Source: Capillidium heterosporum
Lineage: Eukaryota > Entomophthoromycota > Entomophthoromycetes > Entomophthorales > Capillidiaceae
Assembly (NCBI GenBank): GCA_016630905.1
Contig: WBMQ01000010.1
Span: forward strand, 1,178,001-1,242,000
Direction: 5' to 3'
Length of the DNA stretch: 64,000 nt
A program made the position numbers and the translations under genes. Below are positions 22,156 through 32,023 of this stretch, piece after piece (position 1 is the first letter of the stretch; each line of letters opens with the position of its first letter). The notes under the pieces are model-generated. The model saw only the letters and a program-made list of their open reading frames with translations. It was not told the origin of the DNA and searched no databases.

Positions 22156-24325
22156 ATGTTCCCCAAATTCGTCTTATCGTACCTAGCACTCGCTTTAGTC
22201 AGTGGTGCCCAGTTAGGTAATCTGGATAGCTTCGCCGAAGTCAACTCCAATACCTTCGCCATCAAGTCCGGTTCAGCCTCGGTCCAAGTAAGTTTCCTAG
22301 ACGACAAGGTCATCCGAATCCAAGCCGTACCCTCAGGCGAGTTCAGTGAACCTTCGATCCCGATCGTCGTCCCAGCTACTGGATTCAACAAGCCTTCGAT
22401 CAAGGCTCGCGATACCAGTGATACCTACGAGATTACTAACAAGAACTACCGTCTTAAGGTCCACAAGAAACCCTTACGTTTCTCTTTATTCAACGAGCAC
22501 AAACAGGTCTTCGAGGAGGCCCAACCCATCCAATTCGACGACAACCAAACTACTCAGACCTTTGTCCCAGCTGCTGACGAGTATTTCTTCGGTGGTGGTA
22601 TGCAAAACGGTAGGTTCCAGCACAAGAACACCAATATCAACATTACTGTGGACTATAACTGGAATGATGGAGGTAATCCTAACCCTTCTCCTTTCTATTT
22701 CTCGAGTAAAGGATATGGTGTCTTCCGTAACACCTTCGCTGGTGGTAACTACAACTTCACTGCCCCTACCAGCTTGGTGCACCAGGAGAATCGATTCGAT
22801 GCCTACTACTTCCTAGGTGATGCTAAGACTATCCTCAACAAATTTACTGCTTTAACCGGTAGACCTTTCATGCCTCCAATCTATGGTTTAGAACTTGGTG
22901 ATTCGGATTGTTATTTGAAAACTGCCAACGGACGTCCCCCCAAGGATACTTTAATCGATTCTACCAAAGTAGCTCAGGGCTACGTCGACAACGACATCCC
23001 AGTCGGTTGGCTACTAGTCAATGATGGCTATGGTTGTGGGTACAAACAACTTGGTGAGACTAACGAAGCTTTAGCTCAACGTAACGTCACTTTAGGTTTA
23101 TGGACCGAATCCAACCTTATCAACCAACCTACCGAAGTAGGCAAGTGGGGTGTACGTGTTCGTAAGTTAGATGTCGCTTGGGTTGGAGACGGTTATGAGT
23201 TCGGTTTCAAAGCCTGCAACGAAGCTTATAACGGTATCCAAGATAACTCTGACGCCAGAGGTTTTGTCTGGTTAGTTGAAGGTTGGGCTGGTTCTCAGAA
23301 ATGTGCCGTTCAGTGGACTGGCGATCAGACCGGTACCTGGGAGAACATTAGATTCCATATTCCTACCTTACATGGGTCCGGTAATTCGGCTCAAGTTTAC
23401 GTAGCTGGTGATATCGACGGTATTTTCTGGGGTTCACCCAAGACTTACATTAGAGATCTACAGTACAAGGTGTTTACCCCAGTTCTTATGACCATGTCAG
23501 GATGGGCTACCTACGACAAGCAACCCTGGCGCTATGGAGAACCAGGTACCTCCATCAACCGCAAGTACTTGAAGTTGCGTGAACGCCTCCTGCCTTATAT
23601 CTACACCTTGTCTCACGAAGCTCATAAGACTGGTGTCCCCATTGTGCGTTCCCACGTTTTAGAATACCCCGAAGATCCTAAATCTTACGACAAGGAGACT
23701 ACCAAGTACCAGTACTTCTTTGGCCCATCCTTCCTCGTCGCCCCCGTCTACAAGGATGAACTTAAGAGAGACGGTATCTATATCCCCCAAGGCTCCTTCG
23801 TCGACTACTGGAATGGCAAAGTTTACCAAGGCCAGCAAACCTTGAACAACTATCCAGCACCTCTTGACACCTTACCTCTCTTTGTTAAGGCTAATTCGAT
23901 CATACCTATGTGGGGTAACATCAACTCCTACAAAAATCGTAAACCTAGTGATCGCTTGTACTTGGATGTCTTCACCACTTCCAATGCCAATGGTAATAAC
24001 AGCTTCAATTTGTATGAAGATGACTTGGTTACTCGCAACTTTGTCGACAACCAATCTTCCATTCAGACTTTTAGTGTTGATGTTAAGGTTGATTCCATCA
24101 AGTTCAAAAGTCGGTAAGGTACTTGGTCAGTACAAAGGTAAATCCCAAGCTAGACCTTACACCATCAACTTCACTGCCAAGAAACCTAAGGACGTTAAGG
24201 TAAAGGGCTTGGATAAGAGTGCTTGGACTTGGAAGTTCGATGACAAGGTTCGAGCTGGCACCGTTATCGTCGAAGTTAACAGTTTGGAGGTGGATCGTGA
24301 GTTGGAAGTTGAAGTTCAACTTTAA
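22156..24325 (+). pseudogene. GH31 glycoside hydrolase copy 3 (inverted), one-base frameshift near the end
   Basis: Third GH31 paralogue, on the plus strand. The frame from 22156 encodes 653 residues: signal peptide MFPKFVLSYLALALVSGAQ, N-terminal sandwich and the entire catalytic barrel with RKLDVAWVG (nucleophile Asp) and QWTGDQ (acid/base Asp). At 24105-24108 the run AAAA is one A longer than needed. The frame stops at TAA (24117), whereas skipping one A joins smoothly to GKVLGQYKGKSQARPYTINF and on to a natural stop at 24325 (722 residues in total), matching the ends of copies 1 and 2. Because the lesion falls in the C-terminal sandwich, the truncated enzyme keeps its active site and this copy is the most likely to be functional. 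Codons are more often C-ending than in copies 1 and 2, as in highly expressed genes. Confidence 0.88.
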
Positions 24326-24725
24326 AGTATTATTGCTTTATAATTAAATAATTTTTTACCAAATGGATTGGGAAATTTAAATATTTTTTGTTAGGTATAT
24401 GTAAGCTTTCATTTAAATTTTGTAACTAGTTGAATCAACATCACTACTTATTTCTTTTGAATTTATAAATATTTATATTCACCTAATATTTCTATAGAAA
24501 TAAAAATACATCATCAGGTCTTAATAAAAGTATAATCCATCACTTTAGTATATGAAGTTTCGATCAACTTTCAAGTTGGGGTGCCATCGAAACCTGCTAG
24601 AAATAACCCATCCCATAATATTATCCTACCTTACATTATATAACTGATATCAATAGTAGAGCTTAATTCAATTTATAAAAGTTATAAATTTGCAAGTAAA
24701 AATGCCAAAGTATTTATTTCCATCT
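24326..24725. other. Intergenic between convergent GH31 copy 3 and a secreted gene
   Basis: AT-rich 3' flanks of two convergent genes; no gene or repeat recognised. Confidence 0.45.
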
Positions 24726-25046
24726 TTAAGACTTGATGATCTCCTGCTTAGATTCACCGATGGCGTTGACCACAAAGTTGTTGGCCAAGCTGTTAACGAC
24801 GGCAGCATTGTAGGAGAACCTACGCTTGTACCCGTTGTTGGGGTCACTGTCATTTGGGTTATCACCACCACTTACTCCCCTACGGTTCAACGGCATTGGT
24901 GGCTTGGTCTCCTTACCCTGAGCCTGCAGAAGTTTGTTCTTCACTAGGTTGGGTAAGCTACGCTTCTCGAACTGTTCCGATTGGGAGGGTAAGCTCAAAG
25001 CTTGAAGGATGATGGTGGAGATTAAAGTTAGGTATGTAAATTTCAT
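24726..25046 (-). CDS. Small secreted precursor
   Basis: 106 residues, one exon. Signal peptide to about residue 18 (MKFTYLTLISTIILQALS), then dibasic sites FEKR at about residue 28, LNRR at about 56 and YKRR at about 75. The pieces they release are a Lys/Gln/Pro-rich segment, an Asp/Asn/Gly segment and the C-terminal block FSYNAAVVNSLANNFVVNAI followed by GES. The last block fits the family motif (N-x-L-A-N-N-x-V-V-N-A-I-G). A TATA candidate, CATATATAAG on the minus strand, lies near 25122-25131. Three dibasic sites make a processed multi-peptide precursor plausible. No known domain. Confidence 0.72.
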   Translation of the reverse strand: MKFTYLTLISTIILQALSLPSQSEQFEKRSLPNLVKNKLLQAQGKETKPPMPLNRRGVSGGDNPNDSDPNNGYKRRFSYNAAVVNSLANNFVVNAIGESKQEIIKS

Positions 25047-25628
25047 TTTGCTTTTATTAGTATAAAAGGATTAGATGCTAGAGAGGATTCTGTATAATTT
25101 TTAAGGAGGGTTTTAACTTTGACTACTTATATATGAGTTGATTGGAAGTGTAAATTTCCTTCGTTAAAGGATATTTTGTACTACTATAATAGATCTTCAC
25201 ACTTTAATTATAGGTGCTATTAGCAATTTTCTACTTCTAAAATGTTTACCAACGTATGTACTCTACTTTTCTATCAAAACTTTAAACTGAATTTTCAACA
25301 AGTTATTGATGATGTTGGGTAAGTTTTATAAAATAAGAGTTTAAACAGCAAGCTATTAAATTCTCCTATAGCATAGCTTTTAGGACTTTTTTTAATTATT
25401 TAATTCAACAGTAGTAATTCTATGAAATACTAAGTAGGGTTATATTTGATGGATTTTACTTTTGAGCTAATACATCGAAAAATATCTGCGATGTTTGGGG
25501 CTACAACTGAACATAGGCAGATCATAAACTAAGTTGGAAAGGACATTTAATCGATAATCTAATATATATACGTCGAAGCTGTATCAAGTACAGCGAATAT
25601 CAAAACAAAACTAGCTAATAGTACAAAA
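25047..25628. other. Divergent promoter region of two secreted genes
   Basis: Shared upstream region for the minus gene ending at 24726 and the plus gene starting at 25629. TATA-like runs occur at both ends (about 25125, and TAATATATATACG at 25560-25572). No gene seen. Confidence 0.45.
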
Positions 25629-26162
25629 ATGCATTTCTCCAACCTAATCGTCTCATCTATTCTCCTCATGCTCCAAGTTAACAGCATGGCCGTCAGGACT
25701 GACCACCATCATGCTTTGACTCGAAGAACCCAACCCGACATCGAAATTTTGCAGGGCAAGCGCAAGATTATGCGTAGACAGAACGCCCCGGCTACCCCAC
25801 CAAAAGTTGAAACTAGCACTACCAAGGAGATCAAGAGTAAAGGTGGTGAAGTCATCGAACGTGAGATCAAGACCACCACTATCGAGGAGACGGAAGGTGA
25901 AGATGAATCTAGAGCCAAGGACAAGAAGAATGGAAACGGTGGTAAAGGTAATAATGGTGGACCTAATGGTAATAAGGAGAGTGTAGCTGATGCCAACCGA
26001 CGTAAGCGTAAGAATTTAAGTTCGGCCGCCGATGCCAACCCCAACAAGAACCCTGAATATGATACCATCAACGAGACTCAATTTGGAGTCGCTAACGAGG
26101 TACTGCAGGATGTGAATGTTTCTGCCTTTGCCGCTGTCAACGAGTTGGCTTCTAGAGAGTAA
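25629..26162 (+). CDS. Secreted charged, Thr-rich precursor (linker subfamily)
   Basis: 177 residues, one exon. A signal peptide of about 20 residues is followed by a His-containing pro-segment with dibasic sites LTRR (about 33) and IMRR (about 50), then QNAPATPPKVETST. A Thr/Glu/Lys block includes IEREIKTTTIEETE, then comes a Gly/Asn/Lys-rich low-complexity stretch, then RRKRK, and finally the C-terminal block FGVANEVLQDVNVSAF. The order RRQ-N-x-A-P, Thr-rich charged block, Lys/Gly/Asn linker and C-terminal motif is shared with 34642-35133 and partly with 28890-29408, so these three form a subfamily. The end also matches the ends of 6166 and 32973. Low complexity in the middle suggests a disordered spacer. 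Function unknown. Confidence 0.73.
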   Translation: MHFSNLIVSSILLMLQVNSMAVRTDHHHALTRRTQPDIEILQGKRKIMRRQNAPATPPKVETSTTKEIKSKGGEVIEREIKTTTIEETEGEDESRAKDKKNGNGGKGNNGGPNGNKESVADANRRKRKNLSSAADANPNKNPEYDTINETQFGVANEVLQDVNVSAFAAVNELASRE

Positions 26163-26351
26163 GATTCAAGATTTAAACTTCAAAAGGATGATTATTTCAT
26201 AGTAAAGGCATAAATTTTGGGGATGTAGATACCTACTTTTGTAGAAAATAAACATACAAACTCTTATAATATGTTTTTTGTAAAGTACTGATATATATGC
26301 ATGAAATAGACAAGATGTATAACTTGATTTTATTAGAAGGGATAAATTAAA

Positions 26352-26528
26352 TTAGCAGTCGGTCTCCAAAGTATCTACGTTGTCGTTAGCTACTACCACC
26401 TGCTCACTACGTCTACCTAAGTTGCGGAAGCTCCTACCACCGGGGATGTTGCTTCGTCGATTGGGTACCATGAATCCTTGGTACAGCGTAATCAAACTTA
26501 ACATCGATACCAGCGTAATTAATTTCAT
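26352..26528 (-). CDS. Very small secreted protein (58 residues)
   Basis: Minus-strand frame from ATG at 26528 to TAA at 26352. The N-terminus MKLITLVSMLSLITLYQG is a good signal peptide, followed by FMVPNRR (first dibasic site), a Gly/Ser/Arg segment, LGRR (second dibasic site) and a short acidic tail SEQVVVANDNVDTLETDC. The placement among similar genes, the TATA-like TATATACG on the minus strand near 26567-26574, and the strict signal-plus-dibasic architecture support a real gene despite its size. The usual C-terminal LLG-type motif is not obvious; instead there is a single terminal Cys. Function unknown. Confidence 0.55.
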   Translation of the reverse strand: MKLITLVSMLSLITLYQGFMVPNRRSNIPGGRSFRNLGRRSEQVVVANDNVDTLETDC

Positions 26529-27796
26529 TTTTCTTTTACTATCAATAGTTCAAATAGTTGGTAGTTCGTATATATAAAAATGGAATGAAATGTATTTGGA
26601 TTGATGAATTTTTTTGAAAAGTTGTGCCTTTTATATGGCTTAGTTTTTGCAAAAGCGTGGGGAAGTAGGTTCAGTAGTTTGGGTAGAAAATTAAAAAGTT
26701 GGAAATTGTGGGGTAAGAACGTTATATGTAAGCCAAAATAATTTGATAAGCTTCAGTTGATATATCCTTCTATTTTTGATAAAGTAGTTCCCCATGCTAT
26801 CATTTCCAATAAGACAGGCTTTTTTACATCTTCATGGGTGTCAAGTCCTGATGTTTTAATTGGAAGGTAGAGATGTGCGACCATGTAGTTTTTTGTTTAG
26901 AGAAGGTAGTTTATAAATGAGTACGTATTATGCTGGTTATAAATTGAGTTTCCTAGGTTGGATAGCAGATGTGTTACCTGTAGAAGGTTTGGGTAATTTG
27001 TATCAATTTAGGTTTTGGAGTTGATGTAGTGGAAATTGCTGATTTTAATAGGTTACTAGCTTTGATATTTTGACATGAGATAATACTAAGATGCTACGTA
27101 TATTTGATGGGCTGGAAGGGAGTATTTTAGGTGATTATGTATGATAAAAGTATTGATTGTATAGTGGAGTTTGCAGTCGAACAATTCTAAATGTCATTCG
27201 TACAAATTTTAAATTTATATTAGCACTATCGCTTAATATACTTTGATATATTTGGCTATATATACTAATATGAATATGATTTTTAGATTCATTTTTGTAT
27301 AGTTCAAACATATTTGTAAATTTAAAACTATACGTCTGCCCTTAGGTATTAAATCATTTTTATAACTGATGATGGCTCTTTAAATAGATAGCAACCATCA
27401 AAGTATTTAGTAGTGTAAGGAAATATGAGTATGAGTATAAGTACAATCAACTCTAAAAGGCTGTATCAAGTTAGTTTTGATAACTGGGCTGATTGAAGAT
27501 ATATTTCAGTGCTGAAGCTCGAAATGTTTAAAGTATGGCTATAAAAATATATAATTTAATTTAAACTGTCTATTTCTGGAAGGAAACCTTAAAGTTCATT
27601 GGTAAATATCCTACATGACGATACCAAGTGAAATATAAATCCAATAAAGTAAGAGTATTTGCTAGGCCTCTTATAATCCATTGGATAGCTTCATGTTTCT
27701 AAACTATAATGAATCGTAAAGCAAAGGCTTATGCAAAGCAACCGATTCTTTCCATCTAGCAAAGGAACCAACAACTCCAATTAGAAGAGGCAGATA
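26529..27796. other. 1.3-kb intergenic region
   Basis: AT-rich, no gene or repeat recognised. It separates the first part of the secreted cluster from the zinc-finger orphan gene and must carry both promoters. Confidence 0.45.
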
Positions 27797-28603
27797 ATGG
27801 AAGAAAGCGATACCAAAGGGACTTACGAAGTAGTAGTCGAAGGTGAAGCGCTGAAATGTTGTCCACTCTGTCAACTCCAAATCGACGACTTAATGCAGTT
27901 GGAAATCCATGCCAGTAGTTGTGATGGAACTTTACCTCAAAAACCTGTCAAGCGACCTAGGAAGCTAGCCTCTATATTCAGCAGTAGTAGACGTAAAGAA
28001 CTAAGTTTACCAGACTTTAGGGACAAAGTCAATTATGAAATTGACACATTATCCGACGAAGACTTTAAACCCAAATCGGAGCAACTCAAGGTACTTTTAA
28101 ATAACAAGGAGTATTTTGATGCCAAGGAATTTGATAGACATGTCAACCAGAAGATTAGTGAAGATAGATATTTAAAGAAATTGGAAAGAAAGCTAGTCAA
28201 CCAAAGTAAAGTTTTGTCAAAGGTTGAATTCAATATCCATCAGAAGGAACTGACCTTCAACTTCAATTTTTCATCCAATTTGGTGGCACCCAATTTGTTT
28301 CTTAGCTCTGATGTGTACCGTAAGCTAACCTTAAAGTTTACCAATTCGATTTCTACTGCTATATTTAATGAAAAATTCTATGAGGAAAGGGTCAGTTGTT
28401 GGGACGTACTTGAGGTGGGCAGAATACTAAAGCAAAATAAGGACTCTAACAATTGGGCTGAATATGAAGATAGCAAAGGTATGAACTTGGATTTGAATAT
28501 AGAGCCTAGGGCAGGTAAATCTATCTGGCAAATTTCCAATTTGGATTGGCATGATAATAAGGACTGTTACTCGGGTTTCGTTGTAAAGTTTAGGAAGTCT
28601 TGA
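27797..28603 (+). CDS. Orphan protein with N-terminal UBZ-like zinc finger
   Basis: 268 residues, one exon, apparently cytoplasmic or nuclear (no signal peptide or membrane segment). Near the N-terminus CPLCQLQIDDLMQLEIHASSC (roughly residues 22-42) has the C-x2-C-x12-H-x3-C arrangement of UBZ/Rad18-type ubiquitin-binding zinc fingers. A basic patch follows (KPVKRPRKLASIF and SSRRKE), which could be a nuclear localisation signal. The rest is a Lys/Asn/Phe-rich domain of mixed helix and strand that I do not recognise, ending in SGFVVKFRKS. By analogy UBZ proteins act in DNA repair or ubiquitin signalling, but no enzymatic domain is visible. It sits within the secreted cluster yet is unlike its neighbours. 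Confidence 0.75.
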   Translation: MEESDTKGTYEVVVEGEALKCCPLCQLQIDDLMQLEIHASSCDGTLPQKPVKRPRKLASIFSSSRRKELSLPDFRDKVNYEIDTLSDEDFKPKSEQLKVLLNNKEYFDAKEFDRHVNQKISEDRYLKKLERKLVNQSKVLSKVEFNIHQKELTFNFNFSSNLVAPNLFLSSDVYRKLTLKFTNSISTAIFNEKFYEERVSCWDVLEVGRILKQNKDSNNWAEYEDSKGMNLDLNIEPRAGKSIWQISNLDWHDNKDCYSGFVVKFRKS

Positions 28604-28889
28604 CATTTCCGATTTGTCCTGATTTAATTGTGTTTTGTATAATTTATTTTTGTTGGAGTGTTGAGCAGATTGGGCACCTTTGAGCTATCTTCATTGATCG
28701 ATTGGTGATTTCAAGCTTTTGGGATAATAAAGTTTTGATTCGTTTTTTGTTAGCGTAATATCTACCGTAAGTTTAATTCTGGTTAATTGGTTTTCAAGTA
28801 TATTAAATAAAGGGTATAGATACAGTTTATTTGTAAGTAGACCAATAAAGTAGAAGGTAGAAGAAATTAAGTTTAATAAGCCATTCCAG

Positions 28890-29408
28890 CTAATTCGCCC
28901 CATCGACATCGTCGTTGACTGAAGTGCCCAATAAATTGAACTGATTCGTCCGAACCGAGTGGTTAACTAAGGCATATCGGTATCTGTTGTAGATGTGACC
29001 GTAGTAAGGACCATCGCCATCACCATCTCCTCCCTTATCTCCCTTCTTTTTGTTCTTTTTGGAATTGGCATTACCTACATCTTCATTATCCTCTGAGCTC
29101 TTTTTTTTAGATTTTTTGTCATTGTCGTCGTCCTCTTCTGTTACGGTAGTGGTGGTAGTTCGTGTTATCTCTTCAGTTCCCCGCTGCCCAGAAAGTCTAC
29201 GTTTAGTGACAGTGACCTCTTCGTTCTCGGGCCTACTGGATCGTGACGTTGAGGTAGTGGTAGTGGATTCTGATTTTGACTCATTGGGAGTCAAGTTGGG
29301 TAAGTTATCTACAACATCTATACCTAACTGACGTCGCTTTAACGGTGAGGAGTAGACGGTTAAGTGCAGTAGAAGCACAGTTAACAGCTGAGTAGTAAAT
29401 AATCTCAT
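28890..29408 (-). CDS. Secreted charged, Thr-rich precursor (linker subfamily)
   Basis: 172 residues, one exon. Signal peptide to about residue 20, then LKRRQLGIDVV (dibasic followed by Q, as in the other two subfamily members). A Ser/Thr/Arg stretch with VTVTKRRLSG follows, then TRTTTTTVTEEDDDND, a Lys/Asn/Gly-rich spacer (KKNKKKGDKGGDGDGDG), and the C-terminal region YRYALVNHSVRTNQFNLLGT. The last part matches the family pattern S-V-x-x-x-Q-[FV]-N-L-L-G seen also in 33751-33990. The antisense frame at 29050-29331 is a shadow of the low-complexity linker. Function unknown; the disordered acidic/basic spacer and processed C-terminal peptide are the visible features. Confidence 0.73.
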   Translation of the reverse strand: MRLFTTQLLTVLLLHLTVYSSPLKRRQLGIDVVDNLPNLTPNESKSESTTTTSTSRSSRPENEEVTVTKRRLSGQRGTEEITRTTTTTVTEEDDDNDKKSKKKSSEDNEDVGNANSKKNKKKGDKGGDGDGDGPYYGHIYNRYRYALVNHSVRTNQFNLLGTSVNDDVDGAN

Positions 29409-30033
29409 TTTTATGTGTATGTAGGTGTAATGTGGCCTTCCCTCGAATGTTGCTTAAGCTTCATATATATTGATGTCAAGTTTGCTCTTTATATATAGTT
29501 GGTATTTTTTACATAATATACCCTGCTCGTTAAGTTAGCCGGCTTATTTATTTATTTATTAGATAGTCATCGAGTTATTAAAGCTTTGTCAATATCCTCC
29601 TACCTATTGTTAGTTTTCAACTGAATCTACTATAATTTCCGTACAACCCGAAAATACTATGGTAAATCTACAAAAGATTGTCAACTTTCAACGAGTACAG
29701 TTAAATCATCTAATAATATGGATTGAATTGAATTCTCATCACTATTGGGTAGAACTTTAAAATAACTACAACCTTTAAGAATTTTCTGTGTAATTTTTTT
29801 TAATTCCAGTTCGCAAATTTTTATAGGATCTACCAAAATCTATCAACAAACCAAAACACACTATCGTCAGAGTACATAGAACTCTGTAAGATACTAATAG
29901 TAAATTTATCATTGACAAACAAAGTATAAACTGAAAATTCTACTATAGTATAAATTATATTCGATTCTACTTTTCACTAAAATAACTATCCACCTCTACA
30001 TCCACCTGCATATATCTTACCCTCCGCTACACC
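29409..30033. other. Divergent promoter region
   Basis: Between the minus gene at 28890 and the plus gene at 30034. A TATA candidate CATATATATTG lies at 29462-29472 for the minus gene; no gene seen. Confidence 0.4.
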
Positions 30034-30234
30034 ATGAAATTCAACCTAATTGCCGTATCTACGTTACTAGGTTTTGTACTGAGTGCAACCGTACCCAACT
30101 TAAAGACTCAGAGTAGAGATCTGCTGGAGCGTAGGGCTTACTACAATGTCCAGAAGGGTAAATTGTTCCAGGATTCGGTCCAAAACTTACAGGTCGGTCT
30201 CATTGGGTTTGGTACCTTCAACGCTGCCAACTAA
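30034..30234 (+). CDS. Minimal secreted precursor carrying the C-terminal motif
   Basis: 66 residues, one exon; the simplest member of the family. Signal peptide MKFNLIAVSTLLGFVLSA, a short pro-segment ending LLERR (about residues 30-34), and then only the putative mature peptide of about 32 residues: AYYNVQKGKLFQDSVQNLQV followed by GLIGFGTFNAAN. Its F-Q-D-S-V-Q-N-L-Q-V-G-L-I-G string lines up almost position by position with F-E-D-S-V-S-N-A-Q-I-G-F-L-N at the end of 34642-35133, although the two proteins differ greatly in length and linker. This is the best evidence that the C-terminus is the functional part. The leader is pyrimidine-rich just before ATG. Confidence 0.74.
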   Translation: MKFNLIAVSTLLGFVLSATVPNLKTQSRDLLERRAYYNVQKGKLFQDSVQNLQVGLIGFGTFNAAN

Positions 30235-30975
30235 TAAATCGATACATATATTTACACTACATTTTAATAAACACTATAGTATTTAATACATATACAACTT
30301 CAAAAATGTTGATTAAATTGTTATCAGCTTAGCTACAGTATCGTTTTATATTATGTATTAGCAATTTTCATTTACAATACATTTAAAGCAAAAAGTTAAA
30401 TATAAAGCATGTCGATTTCAATGAGTAGTGGGAAATTTGTAATCTGCTCGAGACATGCTCTAATAACAGAAGCAACTCTTGTTGGATAAAAGCTAAATAG
30501 GTGGAATTTGAACTTGGAAAAATACTCTTATCCTAACAATTTTCTAGAATGGGTATAAACTAGATCACTCATCATCATTTATATACTGCCTTTAAGAAGT
30601 ATCTCTAAAGTCAACTCATACATATATACCCTTTCCTACTTTAGCAGAAGCAATATACAACTTTGCCTGTCCCTTTTGGAAAGTCCCAAATATCAAATGA
30701 AGGCACAGCTCATGGCAATATCAACTTGTCATACTAAGTGATGCAGCCCAGTTCTACCGGTTAGGTATGTAGCCACAATCATTGACAAAAATTTCAAACT
30801 GGCCATTACTTTTATGCATTTTTAATATATATAAATCACCTTTTGAACTTTGAATGTGTGTACTAAGTAGAAAATATTCAGTATTTTCCTTTATAAACCA
30901 AATAGAAAATGGAATACAGTAGCACATTTATTTAGTTAACAATAGATGGCACAAGTTTAGACCTATTTCTAAGCC
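30235..30975. other. Intergenic between convergent secreted genes
   Basis: AT-rich with no recognised gene or repeat. Confidence 0.4.
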
Positions 30976-31404
30976 TTAAAATTTTCTGAAGCGGCACTCA
31001 CGCTCAAAACGGCAGAAAGGGAAGCGACAGCATTCACGTGAAAATACACAACCACGACGACGACACATCTTCTGCATACTACCACTGAACTTGCAGCTAC
31101 GAGAGAAGCGGCAGAAATCGAAGCGACAGCATTCGCGAGAGAAAAGGCAATTATTGCGACGGCAGCGTTCACGCAAGTTGAAGGACTCCTGAGGCTGGCT
31201 ACCCGTCATCTTGTACATGATAGTAGCTTCCTCAGAGTTCAACATGGGTTCTCCTAAAGATTGCATAGCAAGGTTCTCCATAGTTGGGGTAGGACTGACG
31301 CTCTGAGTCAATTGGACATTATCGTGAGTAGCCTGAGGGTCCATAAAGACTAATTTCGATGCTACTAAGGCAGAAAAGATTGATAATACAGATAAGAGTT
31401 TCAT
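30976..31404 (-). CDS. Secreted protein with two tandem six-cysteine (CC) domains
   Basis: 142 residues, one exon. Signal peptide about residues 1-16 (MKLLSVLSIFSALVAS), a Cys-free pro-region of about 65 residues, then two tandem repeats of about 26 residues near the C-terminus. Each repeat has six cysteines in the order C-x4-C-x5-CC-x4-C-x5-C; the sequences are CRRNNCLFSRECCRFDFC and CRRRGCVFSRECCRFPFC, each followed by RF and a final Cys. The six-Cys order with a central CC pair is that of knottin/inhibitor-cystine-knot peptides, although the even spacing is unusual, so the fold is an inference. Both repeats are rich in Arg and Phe, giving a cationic, amphipathic surface. Possible roles are antimicrobial, inhibitor or host-directed peptide; none is shown. 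The repeat is also obvious in the DNA, so it arose by internal duplication. Confidence 0.78.
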   Translation of the reverse strand: MKLLSVLSIFSALVASKLVFMDPQATHDNVQLTQSVSPTPTMENLAMQSLGEPMLNSEEATIMYKMTGSQPQESFNLRERCRRNNCLFSRECCRFDFCRFSRSCKFSGSMQKMCRRRGCVFSRECCRFPFCRFERECRFRKF

Positions 31405-32023
31405 TTTAATTTTTTTGTTGAGCCTGGAAGTTACATGCTATTTATATCTTCGTCTCTGCCAAAAAGACTTTTGCTGGAGTGATAAGCATTGAGCCAAAAG
31501 TATGCTTTAAAGTATAGTTTACGTATGTACAGTTAATTTTATTAAAAAAATGATATATATCGATGGAAAGCTATATAGTTACTTATTGATTTAGCTTTCC
31601 TTTATGGGATTTATCGATATTTTATAAGGTAGGCTTGGAATTCAGGTCTAATTTACTTATTTTTCATGGGTGAATGTATTTAAAAGTTTAATTAGCGAAG
31701 TGAATTATACAGTTAATTTATTAATTATTAATTAGTTCTATATCTACTAAAGAGATATACTTTAGCTCTATAAATATTTAATTTTATGTCGCTACAGATC
31801 CTAATGCAAACAATAATGTCTATCTCAAAATAAACTCAAAGCTCCAAATTAACTATATCATAAAATAGTTATAATTATTAGGTATGGTACAGTTTATTCA
31901 AGACTTAATGAATACACCTTTTGAGATATGTTATGTTGTAAAATCTTTGGTCATCAATACTAGCAAGTTTAATATACCCACATCAAAAATTAAATATGCT
32001 GATTTATTATTTAAAATGAAATT
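31405..32023. other. Intergenic, upstream of the Cys-rich gene
   Basis: Promoter of the cysteine-rich gene at the left end (TATTTATATC near 31439-31448). The remainder is very AT-rich and without a recognised feature. Confidence 0.4.

Noticed and set aside
29050-29331. Ser/Val-rich plus-strand frame
   Set aside because: Antisense shadow of the Thr/Asp/Lys-rich linker of the precursor at 28890-29408.
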